In this document: in pieces, positions 27,403 to 36,410 of the stretch | How the letters are laid out: each line of letters starts with the position of its first letter | Position numbering within the stretch: position 1 is the stretch's first letter | Source: Candidatus Acidiferrum typicum | Lineage (GTDB): Bacteria > Acidobacteriota > Terriglobia > Acidiferrales > UBA7541 | Assembly (NCBI GenBank): GCA_002478115.1 | Contig: DLMH01000061.1 | Location: 9,675 to 73,674, forward strand | Reading direction: 5' to 3' | DNA length: 64,000 bases | Position numbers and translations under genes: made by a program | Notes under the pieces: model-generated | What the model was told of the DNA's origin: nothing | Database searches by the model: none | What the model saw: only the letters and a program-made list of their open reading frames with translations

Positions 27403-29115
27403 CTAAGGTTCCGTGGCGGATTCCACCAGCGGGCTGTTAGGCCGGCGAATCATGTCGTGGAGCGCCGCGCCGGCCGCCACCATCGGATACACGGAATCTT
27501 CCTGCTCGACGCGGAAGTCGAGCAGAACGGGTTGCTCGGTCTGGCGCGCCGATTCAATGGTCGAAACGACTTCCGCGCGCGAGGTGATGCGTTCCCCCCG
27601 GATGCCGAAGGCGTTCGCCAGCGAAACAAAGTCGGGGGCGACCAGCGGCGTGGCCACGTACCGCTTGTCGTAGAAAAACTCCTGCCACTGGCGGACCATC
27701 CCGAGATAGCCGTTGTTGATGATGGCGATCTTGATGTTGATCTTTTCCTGGACGATCGTGGCCAGTTCGCAGGAAGTCATCTGGAAACCGCCATCGCCGA
27801 CAACCGCCCAAACTTCGGCGTCGGGCCGCGCGAATTTTGCGCCAATCGCAGCCGGCAGGGCAAATCCCATGGTGCCGAGCCCGCCGGAAGTGATCAGCGA
27901 GCGCGGGCGGTCGTGGTGGTAATACTGCGCCTCCCACATCTGGTGCTGGCCCACGTCGGTGACCACGATGGCTTCGCCCTTGGTGACCTTCCACAGATCG
28001 TTGATCACGTGCGCGGCATAGAGATGGCCGCTGTCCGGCAGGCTCTGGATATCGCGCACGGCGGAATCGCCCTTGAGCTCCTTGATATGCGCCAGCCAGG
28101 GCGAATGAACCCGCTCGTGGATGTGCGGCAGGAGTCTGCTCAGAGTTTCACCCGCATCGCCTACCAAAGCGGCGTCCACCTGTACGTTCTTGTTGATTTC
28201 GGCGCGATCCACTTCGATGTGGATTTTGCGGGCATTGCGCGCATATGTGCGCAGGTCGCCGGTGACGCGATCGTCGAAGCGCATGCCCACGGCGATCAGC
28301 AGATCGGCTTCCTGAATCGCGGTGTTGACCCAGGCTTCGCCGTGCATGCCCATCATGCCCAGGTTCATCGGATCGCTGGCCGGGAAGCAGCCAATGCCGA
28401 GAAGGGTCATGGCCACGGGGATGTTGCTGATGCGAACGAACTCCTCGAACTTGCGCATGGCCCCGGAGAGCATGATGCCGCGTCCGGCAAGAATCACGGG
28501 ACGCTTGGCGGTGTTGAGCAACTCGACGGCGCAGTCGAATTCGTCCTGTTTGTGGTTGTTGCGGATGCGCTTGACCGGCAGCTTCGGAGCGCACGCGTCC
28601 CAATCGAATTCGGCGGAAGCCTGTTGCGCGTCCTTGGTGAAGTCCACGAGCACCGGGCCGGGACGTCCGGACTGGGCGATGATGAAAACTTCGCGGAGCG
28701 TGCGCGCGATATCCTCCGCCCTGGAGACCACCACGTTGTATTTGGTGATCGGCATGGTGATGCCGGTGATGTCCACTTCCTGAAAGGCATCGGAGCCGAG
28801 CACCTTGCTGCTGACCTGTCCAGTGATGCAGACCACCGGGGAAGAATCGAGCATGGCCGTGGCAATGCCGGTGACCATGTTGGTGGCGCCCGGGCCGGAA
28901 GTAGCCATGGCGACACCGATTCCGCCCGTGGCGCGCGCATAGCCATCGGCCATGTGCGTGGCGCCCTGTTCGTGGCGCACAAGAATGTGATGCAGCTTGG
29001 ATTTGCCAAGCGCGTCGTAGACCGGAAGAATCGCGCCGCCGGGATAGCCGAAGATGTGACGCACGCCGAGGCGCGTCAATGTTTCACAGAGGATTTCCGC
29101 ACCAGTCATCTTCAT
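27403..29115 (-). CDS. ilvB: Acetolactate synthase large (catalytic) subunit
   Basis: A 570-residue ThDP enzyme that condenses pyruvate with pyruvate or 2-ketobutyrate. The N-terminal Pyr domain has [17 protein letters not shown] and the ThDP-activating glutamate in [18 protein letters not shown]. The central domain has [10 protein letters not shown], and the PP domain has [18 protein letters not shown] with the [17 protein letters not shown] loop that completes the ThDP-Mg site. Length and motif order are those of biosynthetic, FAD-containing acetohydroxyacid synthases. The ATG at 29115 overlaps the ilvD stop by four bases (ATGA), so translation is probably coupled. Confidence 0.95.
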   Translation of the reverse strand: MKMTGAEILCETLTRLGVRHIFGYPGGAILPVYDALGKSKLHHILVRHEQGATHMADGYARATGGIGVAMATSGPGATNMVTGIATAMLDSSPVVCITGQVSSKVLGSDAFQEVDITGITMPITKYNVVVSRAEDIARTLREVFIIAQSGRPGPVLVDFTKDAQQASAEFDWDACAPKLPVKRIRNNHKQDEFDCAVELLNTAKRPVILAGRGIMLSGAMRKFEEFVRISNIPVAMTLLGIGCFPASDPMNLGMMGMHGEAWVNTAIQEADLLIAVGMRFDDRVTGDLRTYARNARKIHIEVDRAEINKNVQVDAALVGDAGETLSRLLPHIHERVHSPWLAHIKELKGDSAVRDIQSLPDSGHLYAAHVINDLWKVTKGEAIVVTDVGQHQMWEAQYYHHDRPRSLITSGGLGTMGFALPAAIGAKFARPDAEVWAVVGDGGFQMTSCELATIVQEKINIKIAIINNGYLGMVRQWQEFFYDKRYVATPLVAPDFVSLANAFGIRGERITSRAEVVSTIESARQTEQPVLLDFRVEQEDSVYPMVAAGAALHDMIRRPNSPLVESATEP

Positions 29116-30842
29116 AGTGTTCTCCCCGAGGATCGCGGCACGGAACCGGATGAAAAAGAATCGGGCAGGGAAGTAACGGCGCCAAGCGAGGAAGAGGAAA
29201 CGAGATAGGCGTATTTGGCCATGACGCCGCTGGTGAAGCGGGGCTTGGGCGCTTTCCAGGTAGCGAGGCGCTGCCGGATTTCGCCGTCGGTGAGTTCGAC
29301 GGAAAGATTGCGCTTGGGAATGTCGAACACGATGGTGTCGCCATCACGAAGCGCGGCGATGGGGCCGCCCACAACCGCTTCGGGCGCGACGTGGCCGGCC
29401 ATGAGGCCGTGCGTGGCGCCGGAGAAACGCCCGTCGGTCAACAGAGCTACGGAATCGCCAAGACCTGCGCCTACCAGAGCCGCGGTCACCGCGAGCATCT
29501 CCCGCATCCCGGGCCCGCCGCGCGGACCTTCATAACGAATCACGACCACGTCGCCGGCTTTGATCTGGCTCTTGTTGACGGCGGCAAACGCGGCTTCCTC
29601 GCCATCGAAAACGCGCGCGGGGCCGCGGAAAGTTTGCGTGTTGTTCCCGGCGACCTTGATGACGCAGCCTTCCGGCGACAGATTGCCGTGAAGAATGACT
29701 AAGCCGCCCGTCGATTTGAGCGGGTTGTTTTTGGCGCGGACGACTTCCTGGCCCGGGGTTTCTTTTGCGGCGGACGCTTCTTGGGCGAGGCTGCGGCCGG
29801 TGACGGTGATGGCGTCTCCTTTGAGGAGGCCAGCTTCAAGCATACGCTTTGCGACGAGCGGAGTGCCGCCTGCTGCATATAGATCGGTTGCGACAAATCG
29901 TCCTCCAGGTTTTAAGTCAGCGAGGATGGGCGTGCGCGAACTGATGCGATCAAAATCGTCGATGAAGAGAGGAATTCCTGCCTCGCGGGCGATGGCGAGG
30001 AGATGCAGAACGGAGTTGGTGGATCCCCCGGTGGCGGCGACCCCCGCGATGGCATTTTCAATGGCTGTCTTGGTGATAATTTTCAGCGGTGTGAGGTCTT
30101 TGCGGAGAAGATCCATGGCCAGTTTGCCGGCAAGTTCGCCTGCTTTCGCTTTGCCCTTGTCCGTTGCGGGAATGCTGGACGCGCCCATGGGAGCGATTCC
30201 CAGGAATTCGCAGACCAGGGCCATGGTGTTGGCGGTGAACTGCCCGCCGCAGGCGCCCACGCCAGGACAAGCGGAACATTCGAGCTCTTTAAGTTGCTTA
30301 TCCGTAATTTTGCCGCGCGCGTGCGCCCCAACGGCTTCGTAAACATCCTGAATCGTGACCGAATGGCCCTCAAATTGGCCGGGTGCGATGGAGCCGCCGT
30401 AAAGAACGAGTCCGGGAATATTCAAGCGGACCAGGGCCATAATGCCGCCGGGAATCGTTTTGTCACAGCCGACCAGGACGACGAGGCCGTCGAAGAGATT
30501 GCCGCGGGCGACGAGTTCGATCGAGTCAGCGATGACTTCGCGGCTGATCAGCGAGGCGCGCATGCCGTCGGTGCCCATGGTGATGCCGTCGGAAATGGAA
30601 ACCGTGTTGAATTCCAGGGGCGTGCCACCCGCGGCGCGGATGCCGGCGCGGACGTGCTCGGCAAGTTCGCGAAGATGGTAGTTGCAGGGTCCGATTTCGA
30701 TCCAGGTGTTGGCGATGCCGATGAGCGGCTTGGTGAAATCGTCGTCTTTAAGCCCGGAGGCGCGAAGCATGGCGCGAGCGGGGGCGCGGTTATTGCCATC
30801 CACAAGAGCGGAACTGCGGGACTTCAGCGAACGTTCGGTCAC
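29112..30842 (-). CDS. ilvD: Dihydroxy-acid dehydratase
   Basis: A 576-residue iron-sulfur dehydratase that converts dihydroxy acids to 2-keto acids in branched-chain amino acid synthesis. The cluster cysteines fall in GCDKTIPGG and [16 protein letters not shown], and the active site near the end in [20 protein letters not shown] chose the GTG at 30842 because GGAGGG lies 8 bases ahead; a TTG at 30869 would be the only longer start and lacks a site. The GTG overlaps the stop of an upstream leader ORF. It is the first structural gene of ilvD-ilvB-ilvN-ilvC, with the C-terminus overlapping ilvB. Confidence 0.94.
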   Translation of the reverse strand: MTERSLKSRSSALVDGNNRAPARAMLRASGLKDDDFTKPLIGIANTWIEIGPCNYHLRELAEHVRAGIRAAGGTPLEFNTVSISDGITMGTDGMRASLISREVIADSIELVARGNLFDGLVVLVGCDKTIPGGIMALVRLNIPGLVLYGGSIAPGQFEGHSVTIQDVYEAVGAHARGKITDKQLKELECSACPGVGACGGQFTANTMALVCEFLGIAPMGASSIPATDKGKAKAGELAGKLAMDLLRKDLTPLKIITKTAIENAIAGVAATGGSTNSVLHLLAIAREAGIPLFIDDFDRISSRTPILADLKPGGRFVATDLYAAGGTPLVAKRMLEAGLLKGDAITVTGRSLAQEASAAKETPGQEVVRAKNNPLKSTGGLVILHGNLSPEGCVIKVAGNNTQTFRGPARVFDGEEAAFAAVNKSQIKAGDVVVIRYEGPRGGPGMREMLAVTAALVGAGLGDSVALLTDGRFSGATHGLMAGHVAPEAVVGGPIAALRDGDTIVFDIPKRNLSVELTDGEIRQRLATWKAPKPRFTSGVMAKYAYLVSSSSLGAVTSLPDSFSSGSVPRSSGRTL

Positions 30843-30961
30843 AGCGGCGTCCCTCCAAACTGCGCGCAAGAAACGAAAAACAAATCGGGGCCATCATCCC
30901 GTCTGGAGGATGGCCCCAAAACTCCAGAGTTGCCCAGCACAAAAGCTAACATCATCCGCAT
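30839..30961 (-). CDS. Candidate leader peptide of the ilv operon
   Basis: A 40-codon frame reading [16 protein letters not shown] and then continuing through the terminator hairpin. The first 15 codons include three leucines (TTA, CTG, TTG), two valines (GTG, GTT) and no isoleucine. It ends with TGA overlapping the GTG start of ilvD (GTGA). The codon cluster lies directly at the 5' arm of an antiterminator, as in branched-chain amino acid attenuators. The ribosome binding site is weak, so translation is not proven. A start two codons later (the ATGATG) is possible. Confidence 0.45.
   Translation of the reverse strand: MRMMLAFVLGNSGVLGPSSRRDDGPDLFFVSCAQFGGTPL
30872..30917 (-). terminator. 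Candidate attenuator terminator in the ilvD leader
   Basis: On the minus strand GGGGCCATC pairs perfectly with GATGGCCCC (30887-30917), with an extra TCC/GGA inner stem, followed by GATTTGTTTTTCGTTT. It lies 30 bases before ilvD, where a terminator makes sense only as a regulated one. An alternative pairing, TCTGGAG (30922-30928) with CTCCAGA (30902-30908), uses the loop side and would compete with it. Confidence 0.6.
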
Positions 30962-31179
30962 GCGCCCGCGGAAGATACCGCAGAGCGGGTTCCCAACAGC
31001 AAGGGTGTCTACCGGCATTTAACGGAGGCGGGCGACAATGAATGAACGAAACAGTACGCGACAGCGCACACGCCCCCACACAGTCTCTAGGTTGCAGGAA
31101 AGAGGGGGATGAGTCAAATTAATAGAAGTGCTATAGAAAATAAGCACAGATTATAGGGAAGTCTGCTCCTCCGCTGGGT

Positions 31180-31292
31180 TGGATGCCTGCCTGTCAGGGG
31201 CTGTTGCCGGACATCGCCGATCGGCATGGCACTCTTGGAATTCGAGAAAAATGGCACTAGCGGTACATCCTGTTGAAAGAGGCAGGCATCCA
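31180..31292. repeat. 113-base segment bounded by 13-bp perfect inverted repeats
   Basis: TGGATGCCTGCCT (31180-31192) and AGGCAGGCATCCA (31280-31292) are exact inverses. The right arm ends 9 bases before the aminotransferase remnant. The segment has no reading frame and no clear target duplication was seen. The rest of the gap (30962-31179) shows nothing certain. Confidence 0.6.
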
Positions 31293-31301
31293 TAGACAAA
31301 T

Positions 31302-31484
31302 ATGACGACGGTGCGCGCAACGAGTGTTTCATCCGCAGTATCTACTTCAGCCTACGAAGAATACGTAAACCCGCAGTGGGTCTCACTGCTGAACCTGTTG
31401 GACATGAATGTGGAGTACGAGAAGTGTGCCGGTGCGGAACTGTTCACGCGAGACGCTCAGCGATGCGGCAAGGCGCGCAGTTAA
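31302..31484 (+). pseudogene. N-terminal remnant of a class III (ornithine/acetylornithine-type) aminotransferase
   Basis: A 60-codon frame. Residues 17-52 (SAYEEYVNPQWVSLLNLLDM then VEYEKCAGAELFTRD) match the N-terminal start of class III PLP aminotransferases, where this stretch precedes the cofactor domain. After about 52 residues the match stops (AQRCGKARS, then TAA). All catalytic parts, including the PLP lysine, are missing and are not present downstream in any frame that I can see. It is best read as a truncated gene rather than a small protein. The 84 bases after it hold TGACACACT twice in tandem, then the FAD oxidoreductase. Confidence 0.6.
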
Positions 31485-31568
31485 AACCTGACACACTGTT
31501 GACACACTCTTGATAAGTTTAGGGCGACTGTAGGTCCCATACTATTGGTACGAAGGGCGCTGAGAACT

Positions 31569-32684
31569 GTGACGCAAGGCGACAAGACCGATGTCTTTGT
31601 AGTGGGCGGCGGACCAGCGGGCCTGGTGGCCGCGATAGCGGCGTGCAAGAAAGGCTTCACAGTCGCGCTGGCAGACGGCGCGGAGCCTCCTATTGATAAG
31701 CCATGCGGCGAAGGGCTAATGCCGGAGACGCAGGCGGCGCTGCGCGAAGTGGGTATTACGCCGGATTGCCGCCAAAGCTTTGAATTCCGGGGAATTCAGT
31801 TTATCCAGCGGGGTAAGCGGGTCGCGGCAGATTTTCCCGAGGGAAAGGGAATAGGCCTTCGGCGGCCACTTTTGCACGCCATGCTTGTTGCCAAGGCGGA
31901 GCAGTGCGGCGTGCGGCTGCTGTGGAAGACGCCAGTATCGGCAGTTACTCCCAAGGGCGTGCAACTGAAAAGCGGTTTGGTGCCGGCGCGCTGGATTGTG
32001 GGAGCCGACGGCGGAGGCTCGCGTGTGCGGCGGTGGAGTGGACTGGAGGCCACGGCCCTTCGAGAGCAGCGCTTCGCCACGCGGCGGCATTATCGCATCA
32101 AGCCGTGGTCGCCGTACGCGGAAGTCCACTGGGGCAAACGGGCGCAGGCGTACGTTACGCCGATTGGGGCCGAGGAAGTGTGCATCGTGGTGCTGGCGGA
32201 ACGTCCCGAGGATGCGGAGTTCGCGAAGGTTCTGGAGGAGTTCCCGGAGCTGCGTGAGCGGTTGTGCCGGGCGGAATTGGCGAGCCGGGAGCGCGGCGCG
32301 ATCACGGCCATGCACAGGCTCAAGAGGGTGACACGCGGGAACGTAGCGCTGGTGGGCGACGCCTCCGGCGGAGTGGATGCCATCACGGGAGAAGGACTGC
32401 GGCTGGCGTTCCGGCAGGCGCTGGGCCTGGCGGAGGCCATGGAGCGCAACGACCTTGCGGGTTATGAACGCGCGCACCGGGAATTGGCGCGGCGTCCCAT
32501 GCGCATGGGGAAACTCATGCTCCTGCTGGGGCGGAATAAGGGGTTGCGCCAACGCTCGTTCGCGGCGCTGGCATCGAAGCCGCAATTATTTGAGGACCTG
32601 CTGGCGATGCACATGGGCCGCGCATCCCGCGTGCAGATGCTAGGTACCGGGCTAGAACTGGGCTGGCAACTTCTGAACGCATGA
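31569..32684 (+). CDS. FAD-dependent oxidoreductase of the geranylgeranyl-reductase/halogenase-like group
   Basis: A 371-residue flavoprotein of the p-hydroxybenzoate hydroxylase superfamily. The FAD dinucleotide motif DVFVVGGGPAGLVAAIAACK is at the N-terminus. DKPCGEGLMPETQ resembles the conserved PCGxGL site of geranylgeranyl reductase-like enzymes. The second FAD motif is VALVGDASGGVDAITGEGL. Members reduce isoprenoid double bonds or modify polyketide or aromatic products; the substrate is unknown. I take the GTG at 31569 as start, since it lies directly ahead of the fold; a TTG at 31545 is possible. The stop overlaps a potential ATG, and YceI follows 20 bases later, so the two are probably co-transcribed. 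Confidence 0.8.
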   Translation: MTQGDKTDVFVVGGGPAGLVAAIAACKKGFTVALADGAEPPIDKPCGEGLMPETQAALREVGITPDCRQSFEFRGIQFIQRGKRVAADFPEGKGIGLRRPLLHAMLVAKAEQCGVRLLWKTPVSAVTPKGVQLKSGLVPARWIVGADGGGSRVRRWSGLEATALREQRFATRRHYRIKPWSPYAEVHWGKRAQAYVTPIGAEEVCIVVLAERPEDAEFAKVLEEFPELRERLCRAELASRERGAITAMHRLKRVTRGNVALVGDASGGVDAITGEGLRLAFRQALGLAEAMERNDLAGYERAHRELARRPMRMGKLMLLLGRNKGLRQRSFAALASKPQLFEDLLAMHMGRASRVQMLGTGLELGWQLLNA

Positions 32685-32704
32685 GTAAAGGGGGAAGGAG
32701 TTCC

Positions 32705-33343
32705 ATGCGAGTAACAGGCTGGAAGTCATTTGGGATTGGCGCCGCCGCGCTGGCAGGGCTTGCGGTGCTTCTGTCCGCGAGCGCAGCGCCACCCAGAATG
32801 CATGTAGAGCGATTAGCAGCCGCGCCCTCTTCGGAGCTTTCCCTGATTGTGGACCCGGGCCAATCAAAAGTGCACTGGACGGTGGATAGCACGCTGCACA
32901 CGGTGCGCGGCACATTTGCAGTGAAGAGCGGGGCGCTGCACTTCGATCCGGAGACGGGAAAAGCGGGCGGAGAGATTGTGGTGTTTGCGACGAGCGGAGA
33001 GAGCGCCAACAGTTCGCGCGACGAAAAAATGCACAAAGTGGTGCTGGAGAGCGCGAAGTATCCGGATGCGGCGTTTCGGCCCACGCAGGTGGAAGGCAAG
33101 GTCGCGGCTTCGGGCAATTCCGATGTGCAGTTGCATGGAGTCTTCCTGCTGCATGGAAGCGAGCACGAACTGACCGTTCCGGTCCACGCGGAGATAAGCA
33201 GCGGAAAATGGAAGGGCACGGCGAAATTCGAGGTGCCGTACATCCAGTGGGGTCTGAAGGACCCCAGCAACTGGCTGCTGAAGGTGAAGCCCGCGGTGGA
33301 AGTGGACCTGGAACTGGCCGGGGCGTGGAAACCAGGGGAATGA
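32705..33343 (+). CDS. Exported YceI-family lipid-binding-like protein
   Basis: A 212-residue protein with a signal peptide (FGIGAAALAGLAVLLSASA) and one YceI lipocalin-like barrel. Marks are SLIVDPGQSKVHWTVDST, then MHKVVLESAKYPDAAFRPT and VQLHGVFLLHGSEHELTVPV. YceI proteins bind isoprenoid quinones or similar long lipids in the periplasm. GGAAGGAGTTCC precedes the ATG at 32705 and decides the start against the in-frame ATG at 32681. Its partner upstream is an FAD oxidoreductase related to isoprenoid reductases, a pairing that would fit handling of an isoprenoid lipid, though this is inference. Confidence 0.85.
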   Translation: MRVTGWKSFGIGAAALAGLAVLLSASAAPPRMHVERLAAAPSSELSLIVDPGQSKVHWTVDSTLHTVRGTFAVKSGALHFDPETGKAGGEIVVFATSGESANSSRDEKMHKVVLESAKYPDAAFRPTQVEGKVAASGNSDVQLHGVFLLHGSEHELTVPVHAEISSGKWKGTAKFEVPYIQWGLKDPSNWLLKVKPAVEVDLELAGAWKPGE

Positions 33344-33551
33344 GGCGGGGTCAGCGAGAAGCCAGTTACTTGACGGGATGATTCGCTAGTCGAGCCGGAA
33401 AGCCCTAAACCAAGGAAGAGGCTCGCGCGCGACAGCGTTTTTATTTGCATATCTGCGGCGCTTCCTACAAAATGAAATGTTTGGGCCACAGCCTGGAAAC
33501 AAGACAGGCGGGCCCTGTGCAGTTCCACCTACAATTCAAACGAGGGATTTC

Positions 33552-34865
33552 ATGGAAAAGCCAACGAAGATTGCTGCGCCGCGGGGAAAACTCGGGGTGC
33601 TGTTGCCGGGAATGGGCGCGGTGGCGACAACGTTCATGGCCGGCGTAGAACTGGTGCGCACGAAGAAGGCGCTGCCGATCGGGTCACTGACGCAGATGGC
33701 CACGATTCGCCTGGGAAAGCGCACGGAAGGGCGATCGCCGAAAATCAAGGATTTTGTAAAGCTGGCGCGGCTGGAAGACATGGTCTTCGGCGGCTGGGAT
33801 ATTTTTCCGGACAGCTCCTATGAGGCGGCAGGGAAGGCGGGCGTGCTGGATGCAAATCACTTGGCTCTTGTGAAGACGTTCCTCTCGAAAATCAAGCCGA
33901 TGTCCGCGGCGTTTGATCAAGAATACGTGAAGATGCTGAACGGCAAGAATGTGAAGAAGGGGAAGACGAAGTACGACATCGCGCTGCAGGTGAAGGACGA
34001 CATCGCGAAGTTCAAGAAAAAGCATGGCTGTTCGCGCATGGTAATGCTGTGGTGCGGCTCGACGGAAGTGTTCATGAAGACGCACGAGGTCCACGCCACG
34101 CCGGAGACGTTTGAAGCCGCGATGAAAGAGAATCATCCGGCGATTGCGCCCTCGATGCTATATGCCTGGGCGGCGATTACCAGCGGCATCGCGTATGGAA
34201 ATGGCGCGCCGAACCTGACCGTGGATGTGCCTGCTTTGCGGCAATTGGCGCAGGAACACGAGGTACCGATCGCGGGAAAGGACTTCAAGACCGGGCAGAC
34301 GCTGCTCAAGACGGTCCTGGCGCCCGCGTTTAAGGCGCGCATGCTGGGGCTGAACGGGTGGTTTTCGACGAACATTCTGGGAAACCGCGACGGCGAAGTG
34401 CTGGAGGACCCGGGCTCCTTCAAGACGAAGGAAGAATCGAAGCTGGGCGCGCTGGAGTTCATTTTGCAGCCGCACTTGTATCCCGATCTCTACAAAAAGA
34501 TTTACCACAAGGTGCGCATCAACTACTACCCGCCGCGCGGCGACAACAAAGAGGGCTGGGACAATATCGATATCTTCGGGTGGCTGGGCTATCCGATGCA
34601 GATTAAGGTGGATTTCCTGTGCCGCGATTCCATATTGGCCGCGCCCATCGTGCTGGACCTGGTGTTGTTCCTGGATCTGGCGCAGCGCGCGGGCATGCGG
34701 GGAATTCAGGAATGGCTCAGTTTCTATTTCAAGTCGCCGATGACCGCGCCGGAGCTGTATCCGGAGCACGACCTGTTTATCCAGCTCATGAAATTGAAAA
34801 ACACCCTGCGGTGGATGGTGGGAGAGGATTTGATTACCCACTTGGGGCAGGAATATTACGATTAG
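33552..34865 (+). CDS. Inositol-3-phosphate synthase (INO1 family)
   Basis: A 437-residue NAD-dependent enzyme that converts glucose 6-phosphate to myo-inositol 1(3)-phosphate. The Rossmann start is LGVLLPGMGAVATTFMAGVE. Family blocks are SMLYAWAAITSGIAYGNGAPN, then VPIAGKDFKTGQTLLKTVLA and LGLNGWFSTNILGNRDGEVL. The lysine in GKDFKTGQT and the SK-type lysines are the usual catalytic residues. Bacteria use the product for inositol phospholipids or as a compatible solute. CGAGGGATTTC precedes the ATG at 33552. A monocistronic layout is likely. The gap after it (34866-35173, 308 bases) holds a dispersed repeat. Confidence 0.93.
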   Translation: MEKPTKIAAPRGKLGVLLPGMGAVATTFMAGVELVRTKKALPIGSLTQMATIRLGKRTEGRSPKIKDFVKLARLEDMVFGGWDIFPDSSYEAAGKAGVLDANHLALVKTFLSKIKPMSAAFDQEYVKMLNGKNVKKGKTKYDIALQVKDDIAKFKKKHGCSRMVMLWCGSTEVFMKTHEVHATPETFEAAMKENHPAIAPSMLYAWAAITSGIAYGNGAPNLTVDVPALRQLAQEHEVPIAGKDFKTGQTLLKTVLAPAFKARMLGLNGWFSTNILGNRDGEVLEDPGSFKTKEESKLGALEFILQPHLYPDLYKKIYHKVRINYYPPRGDNKEGWDNIDIFGWLGYPMQIKVDFLCRDSILAAPIVLDLVLFLDLAQRAGMRGIQEWLSFYFKSPMTAPELYPEHDLFIQLMKLKNTLRWMVGEDLITHLGQEYYD

Positions 34866-35024
34866 AGAAGCGGAGATCCCCAGGTGGGGGGATTGCGCGC
34901 TATTGCGTGGAATTGTAGGTCGTGCTCCCTTTCGCAGCCTGCTGAAAAGTCCCTGCAAAATGTCATTGCCAGTCCCGTTCGTTTTTTGAGCGGGACTCGG
35001 AATCTGCTTTTTCCCTTGTCTTGT

Positions 35025-35096
35025 ACGAAAAGCAGATCCCTCTCCCGCTTTGCGGGATCGGGATGACAAATGGCGTTTACGCCTTGCCGAGATGGG
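35025..35096. repeat. Second copy of the 27.3-kb dispersed repeat
   Basis: ACGAAAAGCAGATCCCTCTC, CGCTTTGCGGGATCGGGATG and GTTTACGCCTTGC match 27276-27343 almost exactly. It lies between two convergent genes. The remaining bases of the gap show no gene. Confidence 0.75.
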
Positions 35097-35173
35097 GCGC
35101 AGCCCTTCGCAGCTCAGGGTAAACAGGCTCGCCCCTACGGGAGCCCGATGCGCGCAACGGCATGGGGTAGAGA

Positions 35174-36190
35174 TTAGAGGGGCTCGGGAACTTCCCAGCG
35201 GCCGGATTCGGCGGAGCGGAAGAGGGCATCAATGACCGCCATGTTGCAAATGGCATCTTCCAATGGATTGGGGACTTCCTTGTTTTCGCGAATGGCCTGC
35301 GAGAAAAGATCGCCCTGGATCGTGTATTGATTGCAGATGGGGAAGGATTCGGTGATCGCGCTGCCGCCGGCGTAGAGGTCCTTGCCGTTGTCGATGAAGA
35401 TGCGCGCAGGCTTGTCCGTGGGGGCGTTGAACGGAATCTCGATGTCGATGCGGCCTTCGGTGCCGAAGAACTGCATCTTCTGGTAGCTAACGAGCTGTGT
35501 GCTGGCGGTAAAGATGCTTTGTCCGGTGGGGAATTCGAGAATCGCGGACGTGAGGCGATCGGTTTTGAAGCTGGGATCGCGCTCGATGCAGGCGAAGACG
35601 CGCTCCGGCTCATCGCCAAACACGAACCGCGAGGTCTTCACCGGGTAACAGCCGATGTCCATCAGCGCGCCGCCGTAATAATCGGCAATATTGCGCGTAT
35701 TCGCGGGATCGGTATTGAAATAACTGAAAAAGCCGGACGCCGAGCGGAGCTTGCCGATGCGGCCGGCGCGGATAAGCTCGCGTGTGCGCAACCACTGGGG
35801 ATGCGTGCGGACCATGAAAGCTTCGCCAATTTTGACGCCGTATTCATCGCGGGCTTCGAGCAGCCGGCGGGCCTCCGCGGCATTGCGGCTGATGGGCTTT
35901 TCGCAGAGAACATGCTTACTGTGGCTGGCGGCGCGGATGGACCACTCGACGTGCATGTGATTGGGGAGGGGATTGTAGATGGCTTCGATCTCGCCATCGG
36001 CCAGGAGTTCTTCGTAGGAGCCGTAAGCCTTGGGAATGGAAAATTGTGCGGCGACATTTTTCGCTTTTTCGATGGAGCGGGAAGCGATGGCGGTGATTTC
36101 GGCCCATTCGCATTGTTGCATGGCGGGGATGACGTGGCGCGTGGCGATGTTCGCGGCGCTAAGAATTCCCCATTTGACTTTAGGTGGCAT
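35174..36190 (-). CDS. Gfo/Idh/MocA-family NAD(P)-dependent oxidoreductase
   Basis: A 338-residue two-domain oxidoreductase. The Rossmann fold starts VKWGILSAANIATRHVIPAM, and the family EKP motif is in HVLCEKPISRNAAEA. The C-terminal beta-sheet domain has GGALMDIGCYPVKTSRFVFG with the conserved DxxxH-like acid. Such enzymes oxidise or reduce sugars and inositols. The inositol-phosphate synthase on one side and the carbohydrate locus on the other suggest a sugar substrate, but the sequence does not say which. GGAGAAGGGTC lies just before the ATG at 36190, and the longer frame to 36232 is not supported. Confidence 0.88.
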   Translation of the reverse strand: MPPKVKWGILSAANIATRHVIPAMQQCEWAEITAIASRSIEKAKNVAAQFSIPKAYGSYEELLADGEIEAIYNPLPNHMHVEWSIRAASHSKHVLCEKPISRNAAEARRLLEARDEYGVKIGEAFMVRTHPQWLRTRELIRAGRIGKLRSASGFFSYFNTDPANTRNIADYYGGALMDIGCYPVKTSRFVFGDEPERVFACIERDPSFKTDRLTSAILEFPTGQSIFTASTQLVSYQKMQFFGTEGRIDIEIPFNAPTDKPARIFIDNGKDLYAGGSAITESFPICNQYTIQGDLFSQAIRENKEVPNPLEDAICNMAVIDALFRSAESGRWEVPEPL

Positions 36191-36410
36191 GACCCTTCTC
36201 CTCTGATTATCACAAAAAGAGCGGAAGACCAAATGGTGGGGGGGCGCAAGGTAACGTTGTGATTAGCCCAGTGAGTCTAGTCGAGCCAGGTGAAGCGGCC
36301 CGTGACGTCTGTCTCCCATTGCAAAAAAACGGGTCCCTCGCTGTGCTTCCCTCGAATCTCTCCCCCGCAATTTGGATCAAACGAGCACGCTTGCCGAGAT
36401 TAAAATACCG

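Noticed and set aside
27274..29208. Plus-strand 644-codon frame opposite ilvB
   Set aside because: It is an antisense shadow, with His/Asp/Gly-rich composition typical of reversed high-GC coding sequence.
31180..31292. Insertion sequence
   Set aside because: The inverted-repeat segment has no transposase frame and no clear target duplication, so I list it only as a repeat.
31489..31520. Consensus promoter TTGACA ahead of the FAD oxidoreductase
   Set aside because: The -35-like TTGACA at 31499 has no acceptable -10 box at 16-18 bases; the tandem TGACACACT may be a coincidence.
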